From the NCBI GenBank assembly GCA_946800325.1, contig OX326956.1, forward strand, positions 21,550,356 to 21,614,355: DNA of 64,000 bases, in the 5' to 3' direction. The notes under the pieces are model-generated. The model was given only the letters and a program-made list of their open reading frames with translations. It had not been told where the DNA came from and did not search any database. The position numbers and the translations under genes are program-made. Shown here piece after piece: positions 37,734 to 49,865 of the stretch; within the stretch, counting starts at the first letter, position 1; every line of letters starts with the position of its first letter. Origin of the DNA: Luzula sylvatica (taxonomy: Eukaryota; Streptophyta; Magnoliopsida; Poales; Juncaceae).

Positions 37734-37956
37734 TTTTACAAACACTAATAAAGTTTGTTTTTCGATTCAAAACAAGATTGTAACGCTTTGAGGTGTTCAA
37801 ATAACGTGTTTTTAGATCATTTGTATCGTATCTTTTACTACATAACTTTTCACCAAATTTCACAAACACTAAGAAAGTTTGTTTTTCGATTCAAAACAAG
37901 ATTTTAACGCTTTGAGGGGCTCAAATAACTTGTTTTTAGATCATTTGTATCGTATA
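37734..37956 (+). repeat. Short patch from the start of HOR A (offset 26,618 bp)
   Basis: Fewer than two monomers that match 11116-11338 (aaattttaca, gattgtaacg with gaggtgttc, then gaggggctc). The jump from the preceding block is in register. The patch ends at an irregular junction just after tatcgtat at 37948. Confidence 0.75.
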
Positions 37957-37969
37957 TTTTATGATTTTG
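37948..37969 (+). other. Irregular 22-bp unit at a second breakpoint
   Basis: Between the tatcg landmark at 37948 and the next tatca at 37970 lie only 22 bases, ending in atgattttg. The right end resembles the usual gatgatttg tail with small changes, so most of one monomer has been lost between a ttta near its start and a ttta near its end. Such a short direct match is typical of microhomology-mediated deletion. Confidence 0.75.
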
Positions 37970-38572
37970 TATCATATCTTTTACTACATAACTTTTCACC
38001 AAATTTCACAAACATTACGAAAGTTTGTTTTTCGATTCAAAACAAGATTTTAACGCTTTGAGGAGTTCAAATAACGTGTTTTTAGATCATTTGTATCGTA
38101 TCTTCTACTACATAACTTTTCACCAAATTTCACAAACACTAAGAAAGTTTGTTTTTCGATTCAAAACAAGAATTTAGCGCTTTGAGGTGTTCAAATAACG
38201 TGTTTTTAGATCATTTGTATCGTATCTTTTACTCCATAACTTTTCACCAAATTTCACAAACACTAATAAAGTTTGTTTTTCGATTCAAAACAAGATTTTA
38301 ACGCTGTGAGGAGCTCAAATAACTTGTTTTTAGATCATTTGTATCGTATCTTTTACTACGTAATTTTTCACCAAATTTCACAAACACTAAGAAAGTTTGT
38401 TTTTCGATTCAAAACAAGATTTTAGCGCTTTGAGGAGTTCAAATAACATGTTTTTAGATCATTTGTATCCTATCTTTTACTACATAAATTTTCACCAAAT
38501 TTCACAAACACTACGAAAGTTTGTTTTTCGATTCAAAACAAGATTTTAACGCTTTGAGGAGTCCAAATAACG
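37957..38572 (+). repeat. Satellite monomers between the irregular junction and the 1738-bp duplication
   Basis: About five monomers of mixed type (attacg, then aatttagcg, gctgtgaggagctc, ttagcg with aacatg, and actacg variants). The order resembles other left-half stretches, but I could not assign a clean long-range partner. Confidence 0.65.
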
Positions 38573-40310
38573 TGTTTTTAGATCATTTGTATCGTATCTT
38601 TTACTACATAACTTTTCACCAAATTTCACAAACACTAAGAAAGTTTGTTTTTCGATTCAAAAGAAGCTTTGAACGCTTTGAGGAGCTCAAATAACGTGTT
38701 TTTAGATCATTTGTATCGTATCTTTTACTACATAACTTTTCACCAAATTTCACAAACACTAATAATATTTGTTTTTCGATTCAAAACAAGATTTTAACGC
38801 TTTGAGGAGCTCACATCACGTGTTTTTAGTTCATTTGTATCGTATCTTTTACTACGTAACTTTTCACCAAATTTCACAAACACTAAGAAACTTTGTTTTT
38901 CGATTCAAAACTAGATTTTAACGCCTTGAGGAGCTCAAATAACTTGTTTTTAGATCATTTGTATCGTATCTTTTACTACGTAACTTTTCACCAAATTTCA
39001 CAAACACTAAGAAAGTTTGATTTTCGATTCAAAACAAGATTTTAACGCTTTGGGGAGTTCAAATAACGTGTTTTTAGATCATTTGTATCGTATCTTTTAC
39101 TACATAACTTTTCACCAAATTTCACAAACACTAATAAAGTTTGTTTTTCGATTGAAAACAAGATTTTAACGCTTTGAGGAGCTCACATAACGTGTTTTTA
39201 GTTCATTTGTATCGTGTCTTTTACTACGTAACTTTTCACCAAATTTCACAAACACTAAGAAAGTTTGTTTTTCGATTCAAAACAAGATTTTAGCGCATTG
39301 AGGAGTTCAAATAACGTATTTTTAGATCATTTGTATCGTATCTTTTACTACATAACTTTTCACCAAATTTTACAAACACTAAGAAAGTTTGTTTTTCGAT
39401 TCAAAACAAGATTGTAACGCTTTGAGGAGTTCAAATAACGTGTTTTTAGTTCATTTGTATCGTGTCTTTTACTACGTAACTTTTCACCAAATTTCACAAA
39501 ACACTAAGAAAGTTTGTTTTTCGATTCAAAACAAGATTTTAGAGCATTGAGGAGTCCAAATAACGTATTTTTAGATCATTTGTATCGTATCTTTTACTAC
39601 ATAACTTTTCACCAAATTTCACAAACACTAAGAAAGTTTGTTTTTCGATTCAAAACAAGATTTTAGCGCTTTGAGGAGTTCAAATAACATGTTTTTAGAT
39701 CATTTGTATCGTATCTTTTACTACATAACTTTTCACCAAATTTCACAAACACTAAGAAAGTTTGTTTTTCGATTCAAAACAAGATTTTAGCGCTTTGAGG
39801 AGTTCAAATAACATGTTTTTAGATCATTTGTATCGTACCTTTTACTACATAACTTTTCACCAATTTTCACAAACACTACGAAAGTTTGTTTTTCGATTCA
39901 AAACAAGATGTTAGTGCTTTGAGGAGTTCAAATAACATGTTTTTAGATCATTTGTATCGTATCTTCTACTACATAACTTTTCACCAAATTTCACAAACAC
40001 TAAGAAAGTTTGTTTTTCGATTCAAAACAAGAATTTAACGCATTGAGGTGTTCAAATAACGTGTTTTTAGATCATTTGTATCGTATCTTTTACTACATAA
40101 CTTTTCACCAAAGTTCACAAACACTAAGAAAGTTTGTTTTTCAATTCAAAACAAGCTTTGAACGCTTTGAGGATCTCAAATACCGTGTTTTTAGATCATT
40201 TGTATCGATATCTTTTACTACATAACTTTTCACCAAATTTCACAAACACTAATAAAGTTTGTTTTTCGATTCAAAACAAGATTTTAACGCTGTGAGGAGC
40301 TCAAATAACT
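38573..40310 (+). repeat. 14-monomer HOR, first copy (1738 bp)
   Basis: Tandem with 40311-42048 at an offset of 1738 bp. Markers are cacatcacgtg (tcacatcacg at 38811 and 40549), actaagaaactttg near 38.88 and 40.62 kb, the extra A in cacaaaacactaag near 39.50 and 41.24 kb, gttagtgctttg near 39.91 and 41.65 kb, and the aaagttcac/aagctttgaacg/ggatctc monomer pair. The edge is set by aacgtg against aacttg at 38572/40310. Confidence 0.88.
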
Positions 40311-42048
40311 TGTTTTTAGATCATTTGTATCGTATCTTTTACTACATAACTTTTCACCAAATTTCACAAACACTAAGAAAGTTTGTTTTTCGATTCAAAA
40401 GAAGCTTTGAACGCTTTGAGGAGCTCAAATAACGTGTTTTTAGATCATTTGTATCGTATCTTTTACTACATAACTTTTCACCAAATTTCACAAACACTAA
40501 TAATATTTGTTTTTCGATTCAAAACAAGATTTTAACGCTTTGAGGAGCTCACATCACGTGTTTTTAGTTCATTTGTATCGTATCTTTTACTACGTAACTT
40601 TTCACCAAATTTCACAAACACTAAGAAACTTTGTTTTTCGATTCAAAACTAGATTTTAACGCCTTGAGGAGCTCAAATAACTTGTTTTTAGATCATTTGT
40701 ATCGTATCTTTTACTACGTAACTTTTCACCAAATTTCACAAACACTAAGAAAGTTTGATTTTCGATTCAAAACAAGATTTTAACGCTTTGGGGAGTTCAA
40801 ATAACGTGTTTTTAGATCATTTGTATCGTATCTTTTACTACATAACTTTTCACCAAATTTCACAAACACTAATAAAGTTTGTTTTTCGATTGAAAACAAG
40901 ATTTTAACGCTTTGAGGAGCTCACATAACGTGTTTTTAGTTCATTTGTATCGTGTCTTTTACTACGTAACTTTTCACCAAATTTCACAAACACTAAGAAA
41001 GTTTGTTTTTCGATTCAAAACAAGATTTTAGCGCATTGAGGAGTTCAAATAACGTATTTTTAGATCATTTGTATCGTATCTTTTACTACATAACTTTTCA
41101 CCAAATTTTACAAACACTAAGAAAGTTTGTTTTTCGATTCAAAACAAGATTGTAACGCTTTGAGGAGTTCAAATAACGTGTTTTTAGTTCATTTGTATCG
41201 TGTCTTTTACTACGTAACTTTTCACCAAATTTCACAAAACACTAAGAAAGTTTGTTTTTCGATTCAAAACAAGATTTTAGAGCATTGAGGAGTCCAAATA
41301 ACGTATTTTTAGATCATTTGTATCGTATCTTTTACTACATAACTTTTCACCAAATTTCACAAACACTAAGAAAGTTTGTTTTTCGATTCAAAACAAGATT
41401 TTAGCGCTTTGAGGAGTTCAAATAACATGTTTTTAGATCATTTGTATCGTATCTTTTACTACATAACTTTTCACCAAATTTCACAAACACTAAGAAAGTT
41501 TGTTTTTCGATTCAAAACAAGATTTTAGCGCTTTGAGGAGTTCAAATAACATGTTTTTAGATCATTTGTATCGTACCTTTTACTACATAACTTTTCACCA
41601 ATTTTCACAAACACTACGAAAGTTTGTTTTTCGATTCAAAACAAGATGTTAGTGCTTTGAGGAGTTCAAATAACATGTTTTTAGATCATTTGTATCGTAT
41701 CTTCTACTACATAACTTTTCACCAAATTTCACAAACACTAAGAAAGTTTGTTTTTCGATTCAAAACAAGAATTTAACGCATTGAGGTGTTCAAATAACGT
41801 GTTTTTAGATCATTTGTATCGTATCTTTTACTACATAACTTTTCACCAAAGTTCACAAACACTAAGAAAGTTTGTTTTTCAATTCAAAACAAGCTTTGAA
41901 CGCTTTGAGGATCTCAAATACCGTGTTTTTAGATCATTTGTATCGATATCTTTTACTACATAACTTTTCACCAAATTTCACAAACACTAATAAAGTTTGT
42001 TTTTCGATTCAAAACAAGATTTTAACGCTGTGAGGAGCTCAAATAACT
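40311..42048 (+). repeat. 14-monomer HOR, second copy (1738 bp)
   Basis: Near-identical to the preceding 1738 bp; similarity continues about 25 bp past the nominal end before acgtaattt replaces acataactt. It carries the same one-base insertion monomer, so that indel predates the duplication. Confidence 0.88.
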
Positions 42049-45000
42049 TGTTTTTAGATCATTTGTATCGTATCTTTTACTACGTAATTTTTCACCAAAT
42101 TTCACAAACACTAAGAAAGTTTGTTTTTCGATTCAAAACAAGATTTTAGCGCTTTGAGGAGTTCAAATAACATGTTTTTAGATCATTTGTATCGTATCTT
42201 TTATTACATAAATTTTCACCAAATTTCACAAACACTACGGAAGTTTGTTTTTCGATTCAAAACAAGATTTTAACGCTTTGTGGAGTCCAAACAACGTGTT
42301 TTTAGATCATTTGTATCGTATCTTTTACTACATAACTTTTCACCAAATTTCACAAACACTAAGAAAGTTTGTATTTCGATTCAAAAGAAGCTTTGAACGC
42401 TTTGAGGAGCTCAAATAACGTGTTTTTAGATCATTTGTATCGTATCTTTTACTACATAACTTTTCACCAAATTTCACAAACACTAATAATATTTGTTTTT
42501 CGATTCAAAACAAGATTTTAACGCTTTGAGGAGCTCACATAACGTGTTTTTAGTTCATTTGTATCGTTTCTTTTACTACGTAACTTTTCACCAAATTTCA
42601 CAAACACTAAGAAAGTTTGTTTTTCGATTCAAAACAAGATTTTAGCGCTTTGAGGAGTTCCAATAACGTGTTTTTAGATCATTTGTATCGTATCTTTTAC
42701 TACATAACTTTTCACCAAATTTTACAAACACTAAGAAAGTTTGTTTTTCGATTCAAAACAAGATTTTAACGCTCTGGGGAGTTCAAATAACGTGTTTTTA
42801 GATCATTTGTATCGTATCTTTTACTACATAACTTTTCCCCAAATTTCACAAACACTAATAATATTTGTTTTTCGATTCAAAACAAGATTTTAACGCTTTG
42901 AGGAGCTCACATAATGTGTTTTTAGATCATTTGTATCGTTATCTTTTACTACGTAACTTTTCACCAAATTTCACATACACTAAGAAAGTTTGTTTTTCGA
43001 TTCAAAACAAGATTTTATCGCTTTGAGGAGTTCAAATAACGTGTTTTTAGATCATTTGTATCGTATCTTTTACTACATAACTTTTCACCAAATTTCACAA
43101 ACACTGAGAAAGTTTGTTTTTCGATTCAAAACAAGATTTTAACGCTTTGAGTAGTTCAAATAACGTGTTTTTAGATCATTTGTATCGTATCTTTAACTAC
43201 ATAACTTTTCACCAAATTTCACAAACACTAAGAAAGTTTTTTTTTCGATTCAAAACAAGGTTTTAACGCTTTGTGGAGCTCAAATGACTTGTTTTTAGAT
43301 CATTTGTATCGTATCTTTTACTACGTAACTTTTCACCAAATTTCACAAACACTAAGAAAGTTTGTTTTTCGATTCAAAACAAGATTTTAACGCTTTGAGG
43401 AGTTCAAATAACGTATTTTTAGATCATTTGTATCGTATCTTTTACTACATAACTTTTCACCAAATTTCACAAACATTACGAAAGTTTGTTTTTCGATTCA
43501 AAACAAGATTTTAACGCTTTGAGGAGTTCAAATAACGTGTTTTTAGATCATTTGTATCGTATCTTTTACTACATAACTTTTCACCAAGTTTCACAAACAC
43601 TAAGAAAGTTTGTTTTTCGATTCAAAACAAGATTTTAACGCTTTGAGTAGTTCAAATAACGTGTTTTTAGATCATTTGTATCGTATCTTTTACTACGTAA
43701 CTTTTCACCAAATTTCACAAACACTAAGAAAGTTTGTTTTTCGATTCAAAACTAGATTTTAACGCCTTGAGGAGCTCAAATAACTTGTTTTTAGATCATT
43801 TGTATCGTATCTTTTACTACGTAACTTTTCACCAAATTTCACAAACACTAAGAAAGTTTGTTTTTCGATTCAAAACAAGATTTTAGCGCTTTGAGGAGTT
43901 CAAATAACATGTTTTTAGATCATTTGTATCGTATCTTTTACTACATAACTTTTCACCAAGATTCACAAACACTAAGAAAGTTTGTTTTTCGATTCAAAAC
44001 AAGATTTTAACGCTTTGTGGAGCTCAAATGACTTGTTTTTAGATCATTTGTATCGTATCTTTTACTACATAACTTTTCACCAAAGTTCACAAACACTAAG
44101 AAAGTTTGTTTTTCAATTCAAAACAAGCTTTGAACGCTTTGAGGATCTCAAATACCGTGTTTTTAGATCATTTGTATCGATATCTTTTACTACATAACTT
44201 TTCACCAAATTTCACAAACACTAATAAAGTTTGTTTTTCGATTCAAAACAAGATTTTAACGCTGTGAGGAGCTCACATAATGTGTTTTTAGATCATTTGT
44301 ATTGTTATCTTTTACTATGTAACTTTTCACCAAATTTCACAAACACTAAGAAAGTTTGTTTTTCGATTCAAAACAAGATTTTATCGTTTTGAGGAGTTCA
44401 AATAACGTGTTTTTAGATCATTTGTATCGTATCTTTTACTACATAACTTTTCACCAAATTTCACAAACACTAAGAAAGTTTGTTTTTCGATTCAAAACAA
44501 GATTTTAACGCTTTGAGGAGTTCAAATAACGTGTTTTTAGATCATTTGTATCGTATCTTTAACTACATAACTTTTCACCAAGTTTCACAAACACTATGAA
44601 AGTTTGTTTTTCGATTCAAAACAAGATTTTAACGCGTTGAGTAGTTCAAATAACTTGTTTTTAGATCATTTGTATCGTATCTTTTACTACGTAACTTTTC
44701 ACCAAATTTCACAAACACTAAGAAAGTTTGTTTTTCGATTCAAAACTAGATTTTAACGCCTTGAGGAGCTCAAATAACTTGTTTTTAGATCATTTGTATC
44801 GTATATTTTACTACGTAACTTTTCACCAAATTTCACAAACATTACGAAAGTTTGTTTTTCGATTCAAAACAAGATTTTAGCGCTTTGAGGAGTTCAAATA
44901 ACATGTTTTTAGATCATTTGTATCGTATCTTTTACTACGTAACTTTTCACCAAATTTCACAAACACTAAGAAAGTTTGTTTTTCGATTGAAAACAAGATT

Positions 45001-46516
45001 TTAGCGCTTTGAGGAGTTCAAATAACGTATTTTTAGATGATTTGTATCGTATCTTTTACTACATAACTTTTCACCAAATTTCACAAACACTAAGAAAGTT
45101 TGTTTTTCGATTCAAAACAAGATTTTAACGCTTTGAGGAGTTCAAATAACGTGTTTTTAGATCATTTGTATCGTATCTTTTACTACATAACTATTCACCA
45201 AGTTTCACAAACACTAAGAAAGTTTGTTTTTCGATTCAAAACAAGATTTTAACGCTTTGAGTAGTTCAAATAACGTGTTCTTAGATCATTTGTATCGTAT
45301 CTTTTACTACGTAACTTTTCACCAAATTTCACAAACACTAAGAAAGTTTGTTTTTCGATTCAAAAGTAGATTTTAACGCCTTGAGGAGCTCAAATAACTT
45401 GTTTTTAGATCATTTGTATCGTATCTTTTACTACGTAACTTTTCACCAAATTTCACAAACACTAAGAAAGTTTGTTTTTCGATTCAAAACAAAATTTTAA
45501 CGCTTTGATGTGTCCAAATAACGTGTTTTTAGATCATTTGTATCGTATCTTTTACTACATAACTTTTCACCAAATATCACAAACACTAAGAAAGTTTGTT
45601 TTTTGATTCAAAAGAATCTTTGAACGCTTTGAGGAGCTCAAATAACGTGTTTTTAGATCATTTGTATCGTATCTTTTACTACATAACTTTTCACCAAATT
45701 TCACAAACAGTAAGAAAGTTTGTTTTTCAATTCAAAACAAGCTTTGAACGCTTTGAGGAGCTCACATAACGTATTTTTAGATCATTTGTATCGATATCTT
45801 TTACTACATAACTTTTCACCAAATTTCACAAACACTAAGAAAGTTTGTTTTTCGATTCAAAACAAGATTTTAACGCTTTGAAGAGTTGAAATAACGTGTT
45901 TTTAGATCATTTGTATCGTATCTTTTACTACATAACTTTTCACCAAATTTCACAAACCCTAATAAAGTTTGTTTTTCGATTCAAAACAAGATTTTAACGC
46001 TTTGAGGAGCTCAAATAACGTGTTTTTAGATCATTCGTATCGTATCTTTTACTACGTAACTTTTCACCAAATTTCACAAACACTAAGAAAGTTTGTTTTT
46101 CGATTCAAAACAAGATTTTAACGCTTTGAGGAGTTCAAATAACGTATTTTTAGATCATTTGTATCGTATCTTTTACTACATAACTTTTCACCAAATTTCA
46201 CAAACATTACGAGAGTTTGTTTTTCGATTCAAAACAAGATTTTAACGCTTTGAGGAGTTCAAATAACGTGTTTTTAGATCATTTGTACCGTATCTTTTAC
46301 TACATAACTTTTCACCAAGTTTCACAAACACTAAGAAAGTTTGTTTTTCGATTCAAAACAAGATTTTAACGCTTTGAGTAGTTCAAATAACGTGTTTTTA
46401 GATCATTTGTATCGTATCTTTAACTACATAACTTTTCACCAAATTTCACAAATACTAAGAAAGTTTTTTTTTCGATTCAAAACAAGATTTTAACGCTTTG
46501 TGGAGCTCAAATGACT
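42049..46516 (+). repeat. Right-half satellite without a local tandem HOR
   Basis: About 36 monomers. 42.05-42.95 kb resembles 58.0-58.9 kb (tggagtcc at 42281 and 58285). The part 44.26-45.93 kb matches 59.52-61.19 kb at an offset of about 15,259 bp; linked rare markers are tactatgtaac near 44.31 and 59.57 kb, caaaagtagatttt near 45.36 and 60.62 kb, and acaaacagtaag at 45703 and 60961. Confidence 0.75.
45045..45168 (+). repeat. Exemplar monomer matching the consensus
   Basis: This 124-bp copy carries the commonest base at each variable site I followed, so it can serve as the reference unit. Hand-counted composition is 20 C, 15 G and 89 A/T. It has four CpG dinucleotides: in tatcgtat, ttcgatt, aacgctt and aacgtg. 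It contains two short inverted repeats: acaaac/gtttgt (unit positions 39-44 and 54-59, nine-base loop) and caaat/atttg (99-103 and 120-124, sixteen-base loop). Because 124 is not a multiple of three, any reading frame shifts by one base at each repeat, which argues against coding capacity. Confidence 0.9.
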
Positions 46517-49500
46517 TGTTTTTAGATCATTTGTATCGTATCTTTTACTACGTAACTTTTCACCAAATTTCACAAACACTAAGAAAGTTTGTTTTTCGAT
46601 TCAAAACAAGATTTTAACGCTTTGAGGAGTTCAAATAACGTATTTTTAGATCATTTGTATCGTATCTTTTACTACATAACTTTTCACCAAATTTCACAAA
46701 CATTACGAAAGTTTGTTTTTCGATTCAAAACAAGATTTTAACGCTTTGAGGAGTTCAAATAACGTGTTTTTAGATCATTTGTATCGTATCTTTTACTACA
46801 TAACTTTTCACCAAGTTTCACAAACACTAAGAAAGATTGTTTTTCGATTCAAAACAAGATTTTAACGCTTTGAGTAGTTCAAATAACGTGTTTTTAGATC
46901 ATTTGTATCGTATCTTTTACTACGTAACTTTTCACCAAATTTCACAAACACTAAGAAAGTTTGTTTTTCGATTCAAAACTAGATTTTAACGCCTTGAGGA
47001 GCTCAAATAACTTGTTTTTAGATCATTTGTATCGTATCTTTTACTACGTAACTTTTCCCCAAATTTCACAAACACTAAGAAAGTTTGTTTTTCGATTCAA
47101 AACAAGATTTTAGCGCTTTGAGGAGTTCAAATAACATGTTTTTAGATCATTTGTATCGTATCTTTTACTACATAACTTTTCACCAAGATTCACAAACACT
47201 AAGAAAGTTTGTTTTTCGATTCAAAACAAGATTTTAACGCTTTGTGGAGCTCAAATGACTTGTTTTTAGATCATTTGTATCGTATCTTTTACTACGTAAC
47301 TTTTCACCAAATTTCACAAACACTAAGAAAGTTTGTTTTTCGATTCAAAACAAGATTTTAACGCTTTGAGGAGTTCAAATAACGTATTTTTAGATCATTT
47401 GTATCGTATCTTTTACTACATAACTTTTCACCAAATTTCACAAACATTACGAAAGTTTGTTTTTCGATTCAAAACAAGATTTTAACGCTTTGAGGAGTTC
47501 AAATAACGTGTTTTTAGATCATTTGTATCGTATCTTTTACTACATAACTTTTCACCAAGTTTCACAAACACTAAGAAAGTTTGTTTTTCGATTCAAAACA
47601 AGATTTTAACGCTTTGAGTAGTTCAAATAACGTGTTTTTAGATCATTTGTATCGTATCTTTTACTACATAACTTTTCACCAAGTTTCACAAACACTAAGA
47701 AAGTTTGTTTTTCGATTCAAAACAAGATTTTAACGCTTTGAGTAGTTCAAATAACGTGTTTTTAGATCATTTGTATCGTATCTTTTACTACATAACTTTT
47801 CACCAAGTTTCACAAACACTAAGAAAGTTTGTTTTTCGATTCAAAACAAGATTTTAACGCTTTGAGGAGTTCAAATAACGTGTTTTTAGATCATTTGTAT
47901 CGTATCTTTTACTACATAACTTTTCACCAAGTTTCACAAACACTAAGAAAGTTTGTTTTTCGATTCAAAACAAGATTTTAACGCTTTGAGTAGTTCAAAT
48001 AACGTATTTTTAGATCATTTGTATCGTATCTTTTACTACATAACTTTTCACCAAATTTCACAAACATTACGAGAGTTTGTTTTTCGATTCAAAACAAGAT
48101 TTTAACGCTTTGAGGAGTTCAAATAACGTGTTTTTAGATCATTTGTATCGTATCTTTTACTACATAACTTTTCACCAAGTTTCACAAACACTAAGAAAGT
48201 TTGTTTTTCGATTCAAAACAAGATTTTAACGCTTTGAGTAGTTCAAATAACATGTTTTTAGATCATTTGTATCGTATCTTTTACTACGTAACTTTTCACC
48301 AAATTTCACAAACACTAAGAAAGTTTGTTTTTCGATTCAAAACTAGATTTTAACGCCTTGAGGAGCTCAAATAACTTGTTTTTAGATCATTTGTATCGTA
48401 TCTTTTACTACGTAACTTTTCACCAAATTTCACAAACACTAAGAAAGTTTGTTTTTCGATTCAAAACAAAATTTTAACGCTTTGATGTGTCCAAATAACG
48501 TGTTTTTAGATCATTTGTATCGTATCTTTTACTACATAACTTTTCACCAAATATCACAAACACTAAGAAAGTTTGTTTTTTGATTCAAAAGAATCTTTGA
48601 ACGCTTTGAGGAGCTCAAATAACGTGTTTTTAGATCATTTGTATCGTATCTTTTACTACATAACTTTTCACCAAATTTCACAAACACTAAGAAAGTTTGT
48701 TTTTCAATTCAAAACAAGCTTTGAACGCTTTGAGGAGCTCACATAACGTGTTTTTAGATCATTTGTATCGATATCTTTTACTACATAACTTTTCACCAAA
48801 TTTCACAAACACTAAGAAAGTTTGTTTTTCGATTCAAAACAAGATTTTAACACTTTGAAGAGTTGAAATAACGTGTTTTTAGATCATTTGTATCGTATCT
48901 TTTACTACATAACTTTTCACCAAATTTCACAAACACTAATAAAGTTTGTTTTTCGATTCAAAACAAGATTTTAACGCTTTGAGGAGCTCAAATAACGTGT
49001 TTTTAGATCATTCGTATCGTATCTTTTACTACGTAACTTTTCACCAAATTTCACAAACACTAAGAAAGTTTGTTTTTCGATTCAAAACAAGATTTTAGCG
49101 ATTTGAGGAGTTCCAATAACGTGTTTTTAGATCATTTGTATCGTATCTTTTACTACATAACTTTTCACCAAATTTTACAAACACTAAGAAAGTTTGTTTT
49201 TCGATTCAAAACATGATTTTAACGCTTTGGGGAGTTCAAATAACGTGTTTTTAGATCATTTGTATCGTATCTTTCACTACATAACTTTTCACCAAATTTC
49301 ACAAACACTAATAAAGTTTGTTTTTCGATTCAAAACAAGATTTTAACGCTTTGAGGAGCTCACATAACGTGTTTTTAGTTCATTTGTATCGTATCTTTTA
49401 CTACGTAACTTTTCACCAAATTTCACAAACACTAAGAAAGTTTGTTTTTCGATTCAAAACAAGATTGTAGCGCATTGAGGAGTTCAAATAACGTGTTTTT

Positions 49501-49865
49501 AGATCATTTGTATCGTAGCATTTACTACATAACTTTTCACCAAATTTTACAAACACTAATAAAGTTTGTTTTTCGATTCAAAACAAGATTGTAACGCTTT
49601 GAGGTGTTCAAATAACGTGTTTTTAGATCATTTGTATCGTATCTTTTACTACATAACTTTTCACCAAATTTCACAAACACTAATAAAGTTTGTTTTTCGA
49701 TTCAAAACAAGATTTTAACGCTTTGAGGAGCTCAAATAACGTGTTTTTAGATCATTCGTATCGTATCTTTTACTACGTACCTTTTCACCAAATTTCACAA
49801 ACACCAAGAAAGTTTGTTTTTCGATTCAAAACAAGATTTTAGCGCTTTGAGGAGTTCAAATAACA
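46517..49865 (+). repeat. 27-monomer HOR, first copy (3349 bp)
   Basis: Offset of 3349 bp to the next copy: gaaagattg (46831 and 50180) and attacgagag with its gagag (48071 and 51420). It differs from the later copies at a few sites, for example tatcg where copies two and three have taccg near 50.13 and 53.48 kb, and gaaagtttg where they have gaaagtgtg near 50.55 and 53.90 kb. Inside is a run of four caagtttcac monomers (47.5-48.0 kb). Confidence 0.87.
47545..48060 (+). repeat. Local run of near-identical caagtttcac monomers
   Basis: Four consecutive monomers carry caccaagtttcac, alternating mostly with gagtagttc. The related stretch at 62.5-62.75 kb has only two, which explains the 248-bp offset change (15,010 to 14,762). 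The same four-copy run is present in the HOR copies at about 50.9-51.4 and 54.2-54.7 kb. Confidence 0.78.

Noticed and set aside
45045..45168. CENP-B box in the tttcgattcaaaacaag block
   Set aside because: The ttcg and the central a of the box fit, but the required cggg is acaa in every monomer checked. The partial fit is easily met by chance.
45045..45168. Telomere-like or yeast ARS-like motif in gtgtttttagatcatttg and ttttactacataac
   Set aside because: No TTTAGGG, TTAGGG or TTAGG runs, and no full match to the yeast ARS consensus; AT-rich resemblance only.
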